A DNA stretch of 64,000 bases from the NCBI GenBank assembly GCA_023374025.1, contig SIJG01000001.1, forward strand, positions 5,254,828 to 5,318,827, in the 5' to 3' direction. Shown piece by piece: positions 12,562-23,376 of the stretch. Under the pieces are notes generated by a model, which searched no databases, had not been told where the DNA came from, and was given only the letters and a program-made list of their open reading frames with translations. Origin of the DNA: Heterodera schachtii. Lineage: Eukaryota > Nematoda > Chromadorea > Rhabditida > Heteroderidae. Within the stretch, counting starts at the first letter, position 1, and each line of letters opens with the position of its first letter. The position numbers and the translations under genes were made by a program.

Positions 12562-15323
12562 ATGATTGCGTCGAATTCGGGTGGCGCGCCGTACCGCGGC
12601 GATCCGATGGCATCCGCTGCACTCGGTTTTTCAAAGTGAAGGAACAGATTTTTTCCTTTTAATTGAATGTTTGGTCAGTTTTGTGAATGGTGCCCTCATC
12701 CGACACCCTTTCGTTGTGCTGCGGCGCCAGTGCCAAGTGCATGACCACGCGACACGCAAACATTTGACGCCCATTAGTCTTTTGCCGGTTGTGGTCAACT
12801 TGGCCGGGAAAGATGTAAATACTAAGAGACATTTGCAGAAAGCATGCTTTTTGTCATGCTCACTTTAATAATAGATTTTATTTTCCCTTAGGGTACTTTT
12901 TCGCTTTGGAAAGGCGCCATTGGCAGCGGCGTTCTTTGGGTGGTTTCGCATGCGTCGGAATTTGTAAGTTTAAGCGAATTAAATGCAATATTTCTTTTAA
13001 TTTTATTTTAGTTGATTGCCCAGCTTTTTAACCTGCCAAAATCCTTTGTACCCGAAGGCAGCTCCGAACGCTTTTGGCGCCATGTTTTTCTCAAAACGTA
13101 TTTTTGGGACTTAAAAAAAGAAAATTCGGGATAAAAGTGATCAGAAAATTGTTTTGCTTATTCAGCGCCTCTTTCTTCGCCTGCACTCCTTTCATTGTCT
13201 CTTCTTTTATCGAAACTGTCCGCGTCCGTTTTTCCCTTTTTCTTTTCTTTGCTTTCCCTTTGCATTTGCCATTTCCTTTTCAGAGTGGTGCAAGTTTATC
13301 GGATGATTTCCAACTCTTCGAAATTATCCATCGTGGTCTTGAGGTCACTCCCCTCCCATTTTGTTTCGTGCCATTATAAAATCCCTTTCAGCGCCTCCAT
13401 TTGGACATCTTCGGCACCGGCGTTGAAGGACGAAGGCGTCACCCGCTGTTCCTTTTGGCCATGCCCACTGCCATTTACCACACGGCCCACTTTTTGTTGT
13501 ACCGTTCCGTCTATTCCTTCGCCTATTCCTGCACCAGAGCATATGTTGTGAGTACCATACATTTCTTTTTTGGTAATAGTAAGGCTGGTCCCCCCCTTTT
13601 TTCTAAAATATTTTTTAATGTTTTCAAAAGTCATGAAAAAATGTTCCCAAGGCCTTTCGGGGTCGCTGATCACGAATCCGGCATCCATTTCGGCCTATTC
13701 CGAATCCCGGGCCCGAATTCGAACAAAAGATCGAAAATTCAAATTGTCGAATTTCAGGTTTTTGGTTTCAAACTTTTTAAAATACATAGAAATGAAGTAA
13801 AAGTCATTATTGATTCAAAAAAAAAGATCATTTAAACTACTTTTAAACCAAAAATGAAAAATCGAAAAATTTTAATTTTCGACTTTTTGTTCGAATTCGG
13901 GCCCGGGATTCGGAATAGGCCGAAATGGATGCTGGATTCGTGATCAGCGATCCCGAAAAGCCTTGGAAACATGATTTCATGACTTTTGAAAACATAATAA
14001 AAATTTCGAAAAGGGGGGGGGGGGACCAGCCTTACTATTACCTCTTTTTTTTGGGGGGGGGGGCTTCGTAATCGGAGAAAAAAGGAAGAGAGTCGACGAA
14101 GGGGGGGGGGGGAGGTTCGTAGCGAAGGGGAAAAGAGTAATTTTCTTACAATTAGCAAATTCTTTAAAATTCTTAATTTCATTTTTTAGTGAGTCTGTTA
14201 ACAAATTGCACTCAATTTTCAAAATTCTCCACGGTGGTGCCTATCGACACCGCCGGACCAACCCGTCCTTCCCTAAGTTTTTTGGAAAAATGCGTCGCAA
14301 AAATTGTTAAAAATTTGATTATTTTTTTTATTCGATTGCACCGAAATATATGATTTGCTAATTTAGTCCCCGAAATTTTTTAAATTAATAGTTACACCTT
14401 TTAAGAGTCGCAAATTGCCTTCTGAACGCAAAAGATACCATTCGATAATGCCCGAGCTGTTCTCCACGATGACCTCAATGTTCGTGGCCGATTTGGTCTG
14501 TTACCCGCTTGAGACTGTGCTGCACCGGTTGTACATTCAAGGTGAGAGACCGAAAAATGGAAGGGTAAAAGGGAAAGTGCTTTAGGCACTCGGACATTGG
14601 TAGACAATTTGGACCATGGACAGAGTTCGCTGGTGCCCGTGTTGGCCGGGGCGTACAGCGGCGTCGTGGACTGTTTCATTAAAATTGTGCGCAAAGAGGG
14701 CGCCCTGGCGTTGTACAGGTCGCCGCTTGGATTTCAATTGGCTAACGTCGCGCCTTTAAAACTTATTCAATTTTTTGGTTCCTATTGTTTAGTGGAATCG
14801 GTGCGCTCTTTCTCCAATATTTGCTTCAGCATGGCGTTGCATTGGCCGTTTATTGGGTTCTCGACAAAGGTTTCGTTTGCGGGTTTCCTTCCCCTTAATT
14901 ATGCAATAAATAACTTCAGCAGGTGGCAGCAGCGGCGGTGACGTGCCTCCAATCCCGGCCTTGCGTTCGCAAGAAAACTTTTTGCGTGCCGACATCGCCT
15001 CTTTCGACGCATTCCCCCAAAAAACATTGGCCGGCTCGGCCTCCTCCTCGGGCACCAACCAACAGGACATTAAGGCAAATAAAAGGGGGAATGGCAACCA
15101 TTCCTCTGATTGTCTTTTTCCAAGCAAATGGAAAAGCTTTGAATTTTAGAACTTCTCGCCAAACGTCGATTTTCAGCCCACTCAATCCGGCGCTTTTCCC
15201 TCTTTTGCACAGACAAGCCAAAGCCTTCAGGAAAAGGACAACCCATTTTTGGCCGCAATACGGCGACATCAACAGCACCAACATAATCAGGATGATGAGC
15301 AGAAGCAGCGGGGGACGAAATAA
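12562..15323 (+). CDS. SLC25A46: SLC25A46-like mitochondrial outer-membrane carrier
   Basis: A mitochondrial carrier-family protein that, in known members, sits in the outer membrane and shapes mitochondrial dynamics and lipid handling. The model has 12 exons: 12562-12635, 12679-12814, 12892-12963, 13012-13097, 13166-13223, 13284-13343, 13392-13547, 14406-14541, 14586-14718, 14793-14869, 14923-15074 and 15177-15323, giving 428 residues (the human protein is about 420). Diagnostic blocks are VVLRRQCQVHDHA, the repeat starting MPELFSTMTS with YPLETVLHRLYIQGTRT, and SGIGALFLQYLLQH. The start ATG is chosen because it gives a short Gly/Ser-rich leader that splices directly into the first carrier segment. 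A 60-residue Gln/Ser-rich tail extends beyond the last helix. The intron after 15074 begins with GC; no GT donor fits nearby. The 858-bp intron at 13548-14405 is enlarged by an inverted-repeat element. Confidence 0.9.
13572..14042. mobile_element. Foldback MITE in SLC25A46 intron 7
   Basis: The ends are perfect inverted repeats: GGTAATAGTAAGGCTGGTCC on the left and its complement ending ...CTTACTATTACC on the right. Homology continues inward for about 165 bp per arm, including a GGTCGCTGATCACGAATCC block and a CGGGCCCGAATTCGAAC block in both orientations. TCTTTTTT flanks both sides as an 8-bp direct repeat. There is no coding capacity. Confidence 0.85.
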
Positions 15324-16003
15324 TACAACTCCGATTGAATTTGTCCTTTCAAATATGTGTCTTCTCCTCCCGCCGTGCCAATGCCATCAGTCGGTCAATT
15401 AATTCCCTCCCCCCCTCAATCATTGGATCTTATTTTTGAGAAATTGTTATCCGTCTTTTCTCACTTCATTTATAGACAATTATATGTGAGAATCTTAATC
15501 CATTTTCATGTTATGAAAATAAGAGGAAGAAAATGAATGATATTGTTATTGTAAATGTATGAGCGACAAGGAAAAATCAACGAATGTATAATAAATGCAA
15601 ACAAATAACAAAAATGAAAAAAGGCAACAAAAAATGTTTGATAGAAACTTTGGGAAGGACAAAATATGAGAGATTTCGTGACTATTTTGTGTCGGATTAA
15701 CAGACAAAAATGGGGAAGAGCGAAGAATGTGCATAGGAAAAGACGTACAAATAAAACAAAACAGAAAATGACCGAGGAATAAATGTATGAAAATATACCA
15801 TTTTATATTTGGGACAATAACAAGAAAAATGCTACTATTCTCAGGAAACGCATTCACAAACGGACGAAGTTTAAGTGAGAAGGAGCGAAATTTGCCGGTA
15901 AAATGCCGTAAATAAAACCATTTGATTTCAATTTCATTTGCTCCACACATTGGGCAATTAAAATGAATGTGAACGGAAAAACCAGCGGATGTCTTACTTT
16001 TGT
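15324..16003. other. Convergent 3' region of SLC25A46 and myotubularin
   Basis: An A/T-rich 680-bp gap between two convergent genes. It contains several AATAAA-like hexamers on both strands (for example near 15588 and 15778), as expected for the two 3' UTRs. No other feature is seen. Confidence 0.5.
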
Positions 16004-19000
16004 TTAAACTCTCGTGGTTTGTTCTGTGGGTGACTCCGGCGGAGAGTGCCGCTGCTTTCGCAAGTGCTGCTTCAACTCGCTGACGAGCACTTGCGGTGCC
16101 TTAAAGTGACGTGTTGGTTGTTCGTCTTGCAGACTCCACAATTTCTGCACCTGTTTTTGTCCGTTCGCTTTCCATTTGGGCAATGGTTGGGTAGCGATAG
16201 CCGAGGGAATACGGTCAAAATTATGCGAAATTCCTACGGTAGCGTTTCGATCTGACCCCTCTGAAACGACATTCCATTTTAAATTAATAAAAGACAAAAT
16301 ACGATTTTTCTCCAATTTTTTGTCCATTTCAATCCCAAATTCATTTGGAGGCATTTGACCCAACGGAGTGTTCGGTTTACTGCTGCTCATAATTGATAAA
16401 ACATCCTAAAATAAAAGAAACATTTTGAACAAATTGGGACAAATGCCTCATTTTCATGTGGGACCAATTGGCTGTAACGGCAATAATAATCTGTCCAGAA
16501 AAGTGGGTGGACCAGCGATTGCTGAAGCATAAAGTCATCCAAATTTGCCTGAACGTTGGGAAATTTTTATATAGCAGTCACTTCCCGTTTTATCTTTTTA
16601 TGATTTTAAATTACAAAAAATATAAATAATAATTAAGAATTTCCATTTGCGAACCTCAGCGTCGTACTTTGGATTCACAAAACATTGTTTGTTGTCAAGA
16701 ATAAAGGACCAAAGAGAAACAGTGTTCAGCTTCACTTCCTAGGAAGATTAGTTGCCAAGATAAATGTGCGTTGTGACAAGTTGCAACATGGTGGTTACGC
16801 CATGATTGCCTTTTCTTTGTTTGTCTTACCAAATCGTGCCGTTCTCTCTCATTGTTATACAAAAAAGTCCCAAAACGGCACGAATATAATTCGTCGAGCA
16901 AAGTCTGAAGACAATAATTTGTGAGTAAAATGCATTAATTAAACCATTGATGGGAAAAAACCTTTAAAAAGCGGACGTTGAATTCGAATGCGGAAGTGAA
17001 TTGGTTGTACAATTGCCACACGCAGTCGACGAATTGCACGAAAATGGGTGACCTTTCAGCGTCGTCCGGCTTTTCCTGCCCGTGGCCTATCCGCTGAAAA
17101 TGTAAAATTTTTTGAATGAGTCACCGCTTAAATTTGCCTATTTTTTAACAAAAACCTGTGCAAATTTGTGCCCAAAACTGCACCACTCTTTGTCCACCAA
17201 AACGGCAAAGCCTTCGATGGTCCGATAAAAAGAGTCCAATTGGAGCATTGCCAACGAAGTGATCTGATGATACATTTGTCATTTTGCAATGGCATTTCCA
17301 TTTTCTTTTACCTGTGCCGTTCTGTCCCATCCGTCGCTGCAATGGACCAATACCGAATTTCTCTTCAGACGAATTTCTCGCGCCGCTTGGGCCGCGGCTT
17401 CCAAAATTGTTTGAAGATGGGCCAACCATTTTGTCTAAAACAAAATTAATCAAATAAATAGATAATAAATTATTTTCTGACGGATAACCTCTTCCAAAGT
17501 GCGTTGAAAATATTTTTGTCGAATTCGTGGAAAGCACGCATCCTTAAGGCGGCGAAGACTTTTTCGAACCTAATTGTAAGAAAAGGCATAAGAAATCAAC
17601 AAAAGTAAAATAATAGGCAATTAGAAATTACTAAGTTTAAAAAAAAACCTTAAGTAAACTTATTTCCCAAATACTCATTGTCAGTTTTTTGACTTTCTTG
17701 ATAAAAAAAAATAAGCTTGAATAATTGCATCTCAAAGTGTTTGACCTCCCCCCCCCCTCCCAATAACACCTCGTGAATGTTCTGAATCTCCATGAATTGG
17801 ATGGCACAGCAGGGGTAATTCTCGAAGCCACCGCCATTAGCCATGTTGGCACGTGCGTTGATTTTAGGCCGGGCATCCAAAATGATCAATGAGGTGGAAT
17901 TTGGATTGGCACCGATAATCATTTCCACATAACTGATTCCAAAATCCGCCATATGAATTATTATTATTAATATTTTAAATAAAGTACATTTCGTCATCTG
18001 CCGATTTCCTGGAAAGAGCTCCAACCAAAGGTTGAGAAGAACGAACCAAAGCAGCGAAAGTGTGGCAATCAAACCAGGAAAGCACCTTGAAAAGTTGTGA
18101 AAACGAAATGAAAATAAAAAGGACATTTTACGGGAATTCGCTGTTTGCTTCGAAATTCGGCCACCGAAAAAAGAAATTCGTCAGGGTCAGCGCATTTGAA
18201 CACGTCGGAGGGGACAAAAAACTGAAATAGTTTTGTCTGTCTAAGAACAAACAAATTCCCTCAACACAGAAAAACTGAGGACACAAAAACAAACCAAAGA
18301 AGGGTAAGTGCCGGCGAATTTATATTCACTGTTAATGTGCGAAAGACGCCATGCCATTTGGGGCACTTTCTGATAAGGAAAAGCGTAAATAGAATAACAT
18401 CCCATTAAGATAAAATAAATAAGAAATACGGAAGGAATGGAAAAATGTTAAAAAGAGGAAATTTTTGTGGAGTACCCCGCCAAAAAAAATACAAAGGGAA
18501 ATAGAACTCGAAAAACTGGCAATTTTGAAAATGAATTAGTTTGAAATGCTAATTTTAGATTTTTCCTTGCGGGAAGCGCCGCCGGGACCAACAAATTATT
18601 AATATTTTTTTTGTATTCTTCAATTTTCGAAGAAATAAAAATACATATATAATTTACCAATTTATTTACCTGTCGTTCAAATTCCTTAATAACATCGAAC
18701 AATGCCCAACCGTCGTGATTGAATTTCTCACAGAAAAGTGTAGCGAAAAATGGCTTAAAAATAATGAATAAAAAGCTGTCGTACAATTAAATGTAAACTT
18801 TAAAAAGCCGACCAATCTGTTGGTGTTTGGGAAGGCGTACTTCCTCAAACAGTTGTACATCGCCCGTCGGCTGTGCGCCTCTCGACGGTGAATGAAGCGA
18901 ACGTTGCGCATGTCTTTACAGTTCAATTCAATGCCGTAAGGGTCGCCATTGCCGGAGAGACCGCCGCCCTTCCGTCGCACATTCCGAAAGCCGAATTTGT

Positions 19001-20269
19001 CCACTTTTGACACACAGCCGAGAGTGACGTCGAAGGAAATCGACTTATAAAATGGTCGGTCAGGGTCGTTTTCGTACCGCCATTTTCGTACCGCCGTTTT
19101 CGTACCGCCGTTTTCGTACCGTGGACGTTTTCGTACCGCCGTTTTCGTACGAGTTCTTGTACAAGCGTCAGATTCGATTTGAATAACTTAAGAATCCCAT
19201 TCATAAAATATAATGTAGAAAATTCATAAATTTAACAAAAATAACAAAATTCCGGGACAAATAAGGTCGCATCTCATAGTTTCGGGAAATACCGGCGAGA
19301 AAATTGTCAATGTTCTCGGGATTGACATTGGCTGGTTCATTTTGTAGTTAATAAAAGCTAAATTGTCAAAACATTAAGAGATTCTTCCAACAATTAAGAA
19401 AAATTCAGCCAGGTTTCATTGCATTTTTATCGATCGAATATTATTTTTCGGAATTTTCTTTGTATTTTTCGGCATGTTCTTCACTAAAATCAAATTTTGC
19501 CTCAAAAAGTCAAACTCCTCCATTTAGAGTTAGCGAAAAAAAAAGTCATTTGACTTAAATTCCCAGCCCTAGTAATTACTTAGATAAAAAAAATAATATA
19601 AATGCAATTTTTTTTGCATATCCACTGGTACGAAAACGGCGGTACGAAAACGTCTCCGGTACGAAAACGGCGGTACGAAAACGGCGGTACGAAAACGGCG
19701 GTACGAAAATGGCGGTACGAAAACGTCCTGGCCCGTAAAATGGTCGTAAAATACAATAATGACAAAAGAAAAAGGAAAAAAGTATTTGAATTTGCTTTAA
19801 ATAGTTGAAAAATGCCAACTTCATTTTGTGGCCACGCGGACTCAAAGCGAAGTCTGTAATTGGTGATGAGTACATGTCCGGCAACAAGTTGTCCAGGCCG
19901 ATCAGCCCGTTCATAGGCAACGGAACGTTCTAAAAGTTAATAGAAAAATGTAAAAAAAAAAGTAGATGTGCAAAATGACCCTCGTGTTTGAGCTGTTCGC
20001 CCGGCAACATCCAATCCAAATTCCCAAAGTCCGTCGGTCCAACGACAATCGTCGCCGTCCCATCGCTTGAAAAGGAAGCACCGTCACGAAAGTGTTGAGA
20101 GTTCTCGCCATCCAATGAAGAACCTCCTTTCTTCGTTTTTGGCGAGAATGATAATGTCTAAACGAAGAAATAAATTTACAAAAAGGAGAATTACCCTTTG
20201 CACATTGTCTTCTAATTGTAAGCCGATCGCCTGGACATAGCTAAAGCGATTGTTGTTGTTGACAGACAT
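16004..20269 (-). CDS. Myotubularin-related phosphoinositide 3-phosphatase
   Basis: A lipid phosphatase acting on PI3P and PI(3,5)P2 at endosomal membranes, closest to the MTM1/MTMR1/MTMR2 branch. It has 17 exons, all GT-AG, and about 738 residues. The PH-GRAM domain lies at residues 75-150 ([16 protein letters not shown]). The catalytic domain follows, with [14 protein letters not shown] (exon 17312-17434) carrying the complete C-x5-R motif, so the enzyme should be active. Other family blocks are [48 protein letters not shown] and VNPKYDAE. The C-terminal exon (16004-16405) has a helical Lys/Gln-rich stretch and ends in TTRV, a class I PDZ-ligand pattern as seen in some mammalian relatives. 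The start is set by a short exon (20195-20269) that splices in frame. An inverted-repeat element occupies most of intron 3. Confidence 0.93.
19059..19736. mobile_element. Foldback element with tandem-repeat ends in myotubularin intron 3
   Basis: Both ends consist of tandem copies of a roughly 14-bp unit, CGGTACGAAAACGG, in opposite orientation (about 19067-19154 and 19628-19730). The element is bounded by AAAATGGTCG at 19049-19058 and 19737-19746, a 10-bp direct repeat. The core is A/T-rich without an open frame. It lies 15 bp from the acceptor of exon 4 (at 19043). Confidence 0.85.
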
Positions 20270-20508
20270 ACCGCAAAAAAATATATAAAAAACAGAAAAA
20301 GCAAAAAATAATTAAATTTGTAAAGAATACATATAGAATAAATTTAAATATAAAATTTAATTTATTTTTGGTGTTCTCTTTTTGATGAGAAAAACAGAAA
20401 AGCCAAAATGTTAAAATTCTTCTTTATTCTTTTCTCATTTTACTATTCACATCTTTCTTTTTTTTCAATTCTAATTTTTCTTTCTTTTTTATGTTTTTTT
20501 TAGCATAA
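20270..20508. promoter_or_regulatory. Compact bidirectional promoter region
   Basis: Only 239 bp separate the myotubularin start (leftward) from the POMP-like start (rightward). The DNA is A/T-rich with T-runs, and its right end is the acceptor-like TTTTTTTTAG at 20494-20503. It should hold both promoters. Confidence 0.5.
20494..20503 (+). other. Probable trans-splice acceptor of POMP-like gene
   Basis: A pyrimidine-rich tract ending in TTTTTTTTAG stops 5 bases before the ATG at 20509. There is no upstream exon to splice from, which is the usual picture of a spliced-leader acceptor in nematodes. Confidence 0.55.
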
Positions 20509-20833
20509 ATGGACCGACAAATGAGTGCGGGAATTCAACAAAGCCGTCCTTCTGGAAAGATCAATCATGAAATTTTGATGGAGGAGACGCGTCGAATTCC
20601 AATTTTGGGCGAAGTCGTTGGCCAATTACGAAATATTTATGGTTCTTCGTTAGCCGAGCAGTTCAAAAAGTACAGAAAAATATGAATAAATTATGATTAC
20701 CTACCTATTTAGCGAACTCATTATCGCCAGCCAACTTAATCGTGGACCGATGAATAATGGGATCAGCAACCCGCACATGGACATGCTTCTTGGTGTTGAT
20801 GAGAAAATAAGCGATCTTTTGCACCAATTGTAA
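20509..20833 (+). CDS. POMP: POMP/UMP1-like proteasome maturation protein
   Basis: A predicted chaperone for 20S proteasome assembly that binds half-proteasomes and is degraded as the first substrate. Two exons (20509-20669, 20713-20833) give 93 residues. The C-terminal two thirds follow the UMP1 pattern: LRNIYG (family LRNIxG), then E-x6-Q-x2-R-x-P, S-N, and D-x-L-x-G-x-DE-x-I. The human protein is about 141 residues, so the N-terminus is short here; an upstream exon may be missing, although an acceptor-like site lies directly before the ATG. It is followed after 158 bp by NCBP2 on the same strand, which suggests a two-gene operon. The assignment rests on motif spacing and is less secure than its neighbours. 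Confidence 0.6.
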
Positions 20834-20977
20834 TCACACAAGCTGATTTACTCTCACAATGTTGTTGCCGATAAATTGTATGAATTCGAACCATTTGAAT
20901 TTAACAATTAATAGCGGATTTCTATTGTCTCTGTTTCATTATTTATTTAATGAAGTTATTATTTCACTTTATTTCAA

Positions 20978-20987
20978 ATGCTTTTAG
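20978..20987 (+). other. Probable trans-splice acceptor of NCBP2
   Basis: AATGCTTTTAG ends 4 bases before the NCBP2 ATG and 154 bp after the POMP-like stop. This position and spacing are what is expected for a downstream gene of a nematode operon. Confidence 0.5.
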
Positions 20988-20991
20988 AAAT

Positions 20992-22289
20992 ATGGTTTTG
21001 GACCCAAAATCGAAGGACAAGGCACGGGAACTCGGTTCCTACCGCGATATGCGGTTCGAGGTATGTGTGCGACGTTTCTTTTTTTGTAAGAGGGTTGCTC
21101 TAACATTTGGGAGAAAATGTTGTAAATTTCAGGACTGATTCCAACAATAAATTTAACAGGCATTTTGAAAATATTATACATAATTCGACTTGCCGATTAG
21201 GTCAAATATTTTATACCCCCAAGAGTCCTATTAGTTTACGAAGCTTGAAAAAAAATTCACCCGACATTTAAAAGACTTAGGTTCTGGTAACCAAAATTCT
21301 TAGAAGTTTTGCAGACGAATAGAGGACTCTTGGACCAAAAGAATCGCACTTTGGGTTTTAATAATATCGAACTCCTACTTTGCATTTAGCTTAATGTTTT
21401 TATTGGTGTTTGTTTAAAAATATTTGCCTTATTAGTTAGTAATTTAAGGGGTCGTTGCCCGAACAAGAACGTCGGCTTGCTCAGTCCACCACTCTCTACA
21501 TTGGTAATTTGTCTTACTTTACTTCTGAGGAACAAGTGTGGGAGCTGTTCCGCCGCGCTGGAGACGTTCGTCGGGTGATTATGGGCTTGGACCGTTTTAA
21601 CAAAACGCCATGCGGTTTCTGTTTTGTCGAGTGGGTTAATTAATTAATCGTTAGAGCTCGACCTGGATCCAGGCCATTTTCGGCAACCTTGATTTCCTGG
21701 ACAGAATTTTAAAATTTATTATTTCAATGACCGATATTTTTTCTTTTTCAAAAAAAAATGATTAAATATTTAAAAAAAATATTGTTGTAAATTAGACATT
21801 TAAGATGTTCCTAACAATAAGCAATTATTAAGTAAATTTTAAAAATCCAGGTCTCTAGAAGCCTAGATTTTTACTGGAACTGGATTTTTGTACAGGAAAC
21901 TCAGGTCCATCATGAATCCAGGCCCACTCTTTTTAAAATTATGAGCTCTATTAATCGTTATCGTTGTTAATTAATTGTGACCAGAACTATGAATTCTTTT
22001 CAGGTATTATACACGTGAAGATGCAGAAAATGCACTGAGATACATAAGTGGGACTCGCCTTGACGACAGAGTTGTCAGATGCGATTGGGACGCGGGTTTT
22101 AAGGAAGGTCGCCAGTTCGGTCGTGGTAAACATGGCGGACAAGTCAGGGACGAGTATCGGCAGAATTTTGATTCGGGAAGAGGCGGATGGAACAAAACAA
22201 TTCAAGTGTGAAGTTTATTCATTTTTGTGCTAAGGTTGTGCTTTCAGAAACGAAATGACCAATTCACCCAGCGAAATATCAAAGCCTGA
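20992..22289 (+). CDS. NCBP2: Nuclear cap-binding protein subunit 2 (CBP20)
   Basis: The RNA-binding small subunit of the nuclear cap-binding complex, which binds m7G caps together with CBP80. Exons are 20992-21060, 21449-21630 and 22004-22205, plus a probable last exon ending at 22289. The RRM has RNP2 LYIGNLSYF and RNP1 GFCFVEYY. The family signatures [21 protein letters not shown] and [21 protein letters not shown] are almost unchanged; tyrosines for cap stacking (in SYRDMRFE and in the RRM) are present. Reading through the last donor would stop at 22211, two codons later, so the short tail depends on one splice. Intron 2 carries an inverted-repeat insertion. Confidence 0.93.
21654..21949. 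mobile_element. Small MITE-like insertion in NCBP2 intron 2
   Basis: Flanked by an exact 11-bp direct repeat, ATTAATCGTTA (21643-21653 and 21950-21960). The ends start with GAGCTC in inverted orientation, and a CCTGGATCCAGGCC-type block recurs near the right end as GAATCCAGGCC. About 296 bp, non-coding. Confidence 0.7.
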
Positions 22290-23376
22290 CATTCGACTTC
22301 GTTGGACAAAATTCAATTTAAAATCTCATTGCTTATTATTATTGACCGTTGTTTTGTTATCAATTTAAAATTTGCTCTTATACTTTCATTTCATTACATT
22401 TTTGGTGTATCAGTGAACGCATTCATTCATTGTTTGATTTATTGAAAATGCATAAACATTTAAAATAAAACAAAATACGTTTAAAATTGTTAAATTTTCT
22501 ACTCGCATTCCTTTTTGTTTCTATGTCTTTGAGTTAATTTACCTTAATAATTGTTAATTGATGAGGAAGCATGAGGAATGGGGTCGCCAAGCAAAGACAT
22601 ATTAAAAACAAAGGATTAAATTAATCCAATTAGTAATTTTTTGAGTAATGTAACGGCGCGGATAGAGTTGTGAGCTGCTTATTTTACGATCGTTTCATAG
22701 ACCATTTGACTATTTTACCCATTTGTTAAGTTTTTAAACGTGGGTTTAAATTCCGGGGGCCAATAATTGATTGTATTTTCATATTTGTTTATAGTTAATT
22801 TCATTTCTCTTTTTTTTGTCGCTTTTGTGTTCGTGTGACTTTGTCACATTTTTTCTTCCGCGCAACATCACACGAAAATGTCCCCCTTTCCATCCAAAAC
22901 ATAAAACGCACGAATCAAACGAACAATTTTTCAGCTGCGCCTTTTTCAGTCCGTTTTTGCCATTTTTGTTCACAACAGCCAACGACTCGACTGAGCACAA
23001 CGACCACCACACTATCGACCAGTAAAACCATTACAGCGGTGGCGGGTCGACGAGTCTTTCCCCCGACGCCGTTCGCCACCGCCGCCCCTTCTCTTCGGCT
23101 GGCCCCTTTTTCAGCACTCTCTTCGCCCGCCTCACCTCTCCCGCCACTTTTATCAAAACTTAGCATCGGTGCGTTTGTTGGCCGTAATAATTCCCCCCGG
23201 CGTTTGCTCTGTCCCCAACAGCGCAGCAGCAGGGCACTAACATTGGCCAAAGGTAAATGACTGACTATAAAAGCCACCAACCAAACTGAATTCTTTAATC
23301 ATCAGACAATTTGACTTTTCAGCTTAATTGAGTAATAAATTAATTAGGCTTCTTCCTCTCTACATCAGCCGCTTTT
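22290..23376. other. Intergenic DNA upstream of NADK2, possible leader exon
   Basis: The left half is A/T-rich and featureless. From 22835 to 23252 an ATG-less frame rich in Ser, Thr, Pro and Arg runs into a G|GTAAATG donor and would splice in frame to the first NADK2 exon. Its composition would suit a mitochondrial targeting leader, so a further upstream start exon is possible. Confidence 0.4.

Noticed and set aside
18540..18610. [14 protein letters not shown] segment as a myotubularin exon
   Set aside because: It resembles the family's VVPANIP block, but the true block is encoded at 18132-18221 and the flanking exons join without it.
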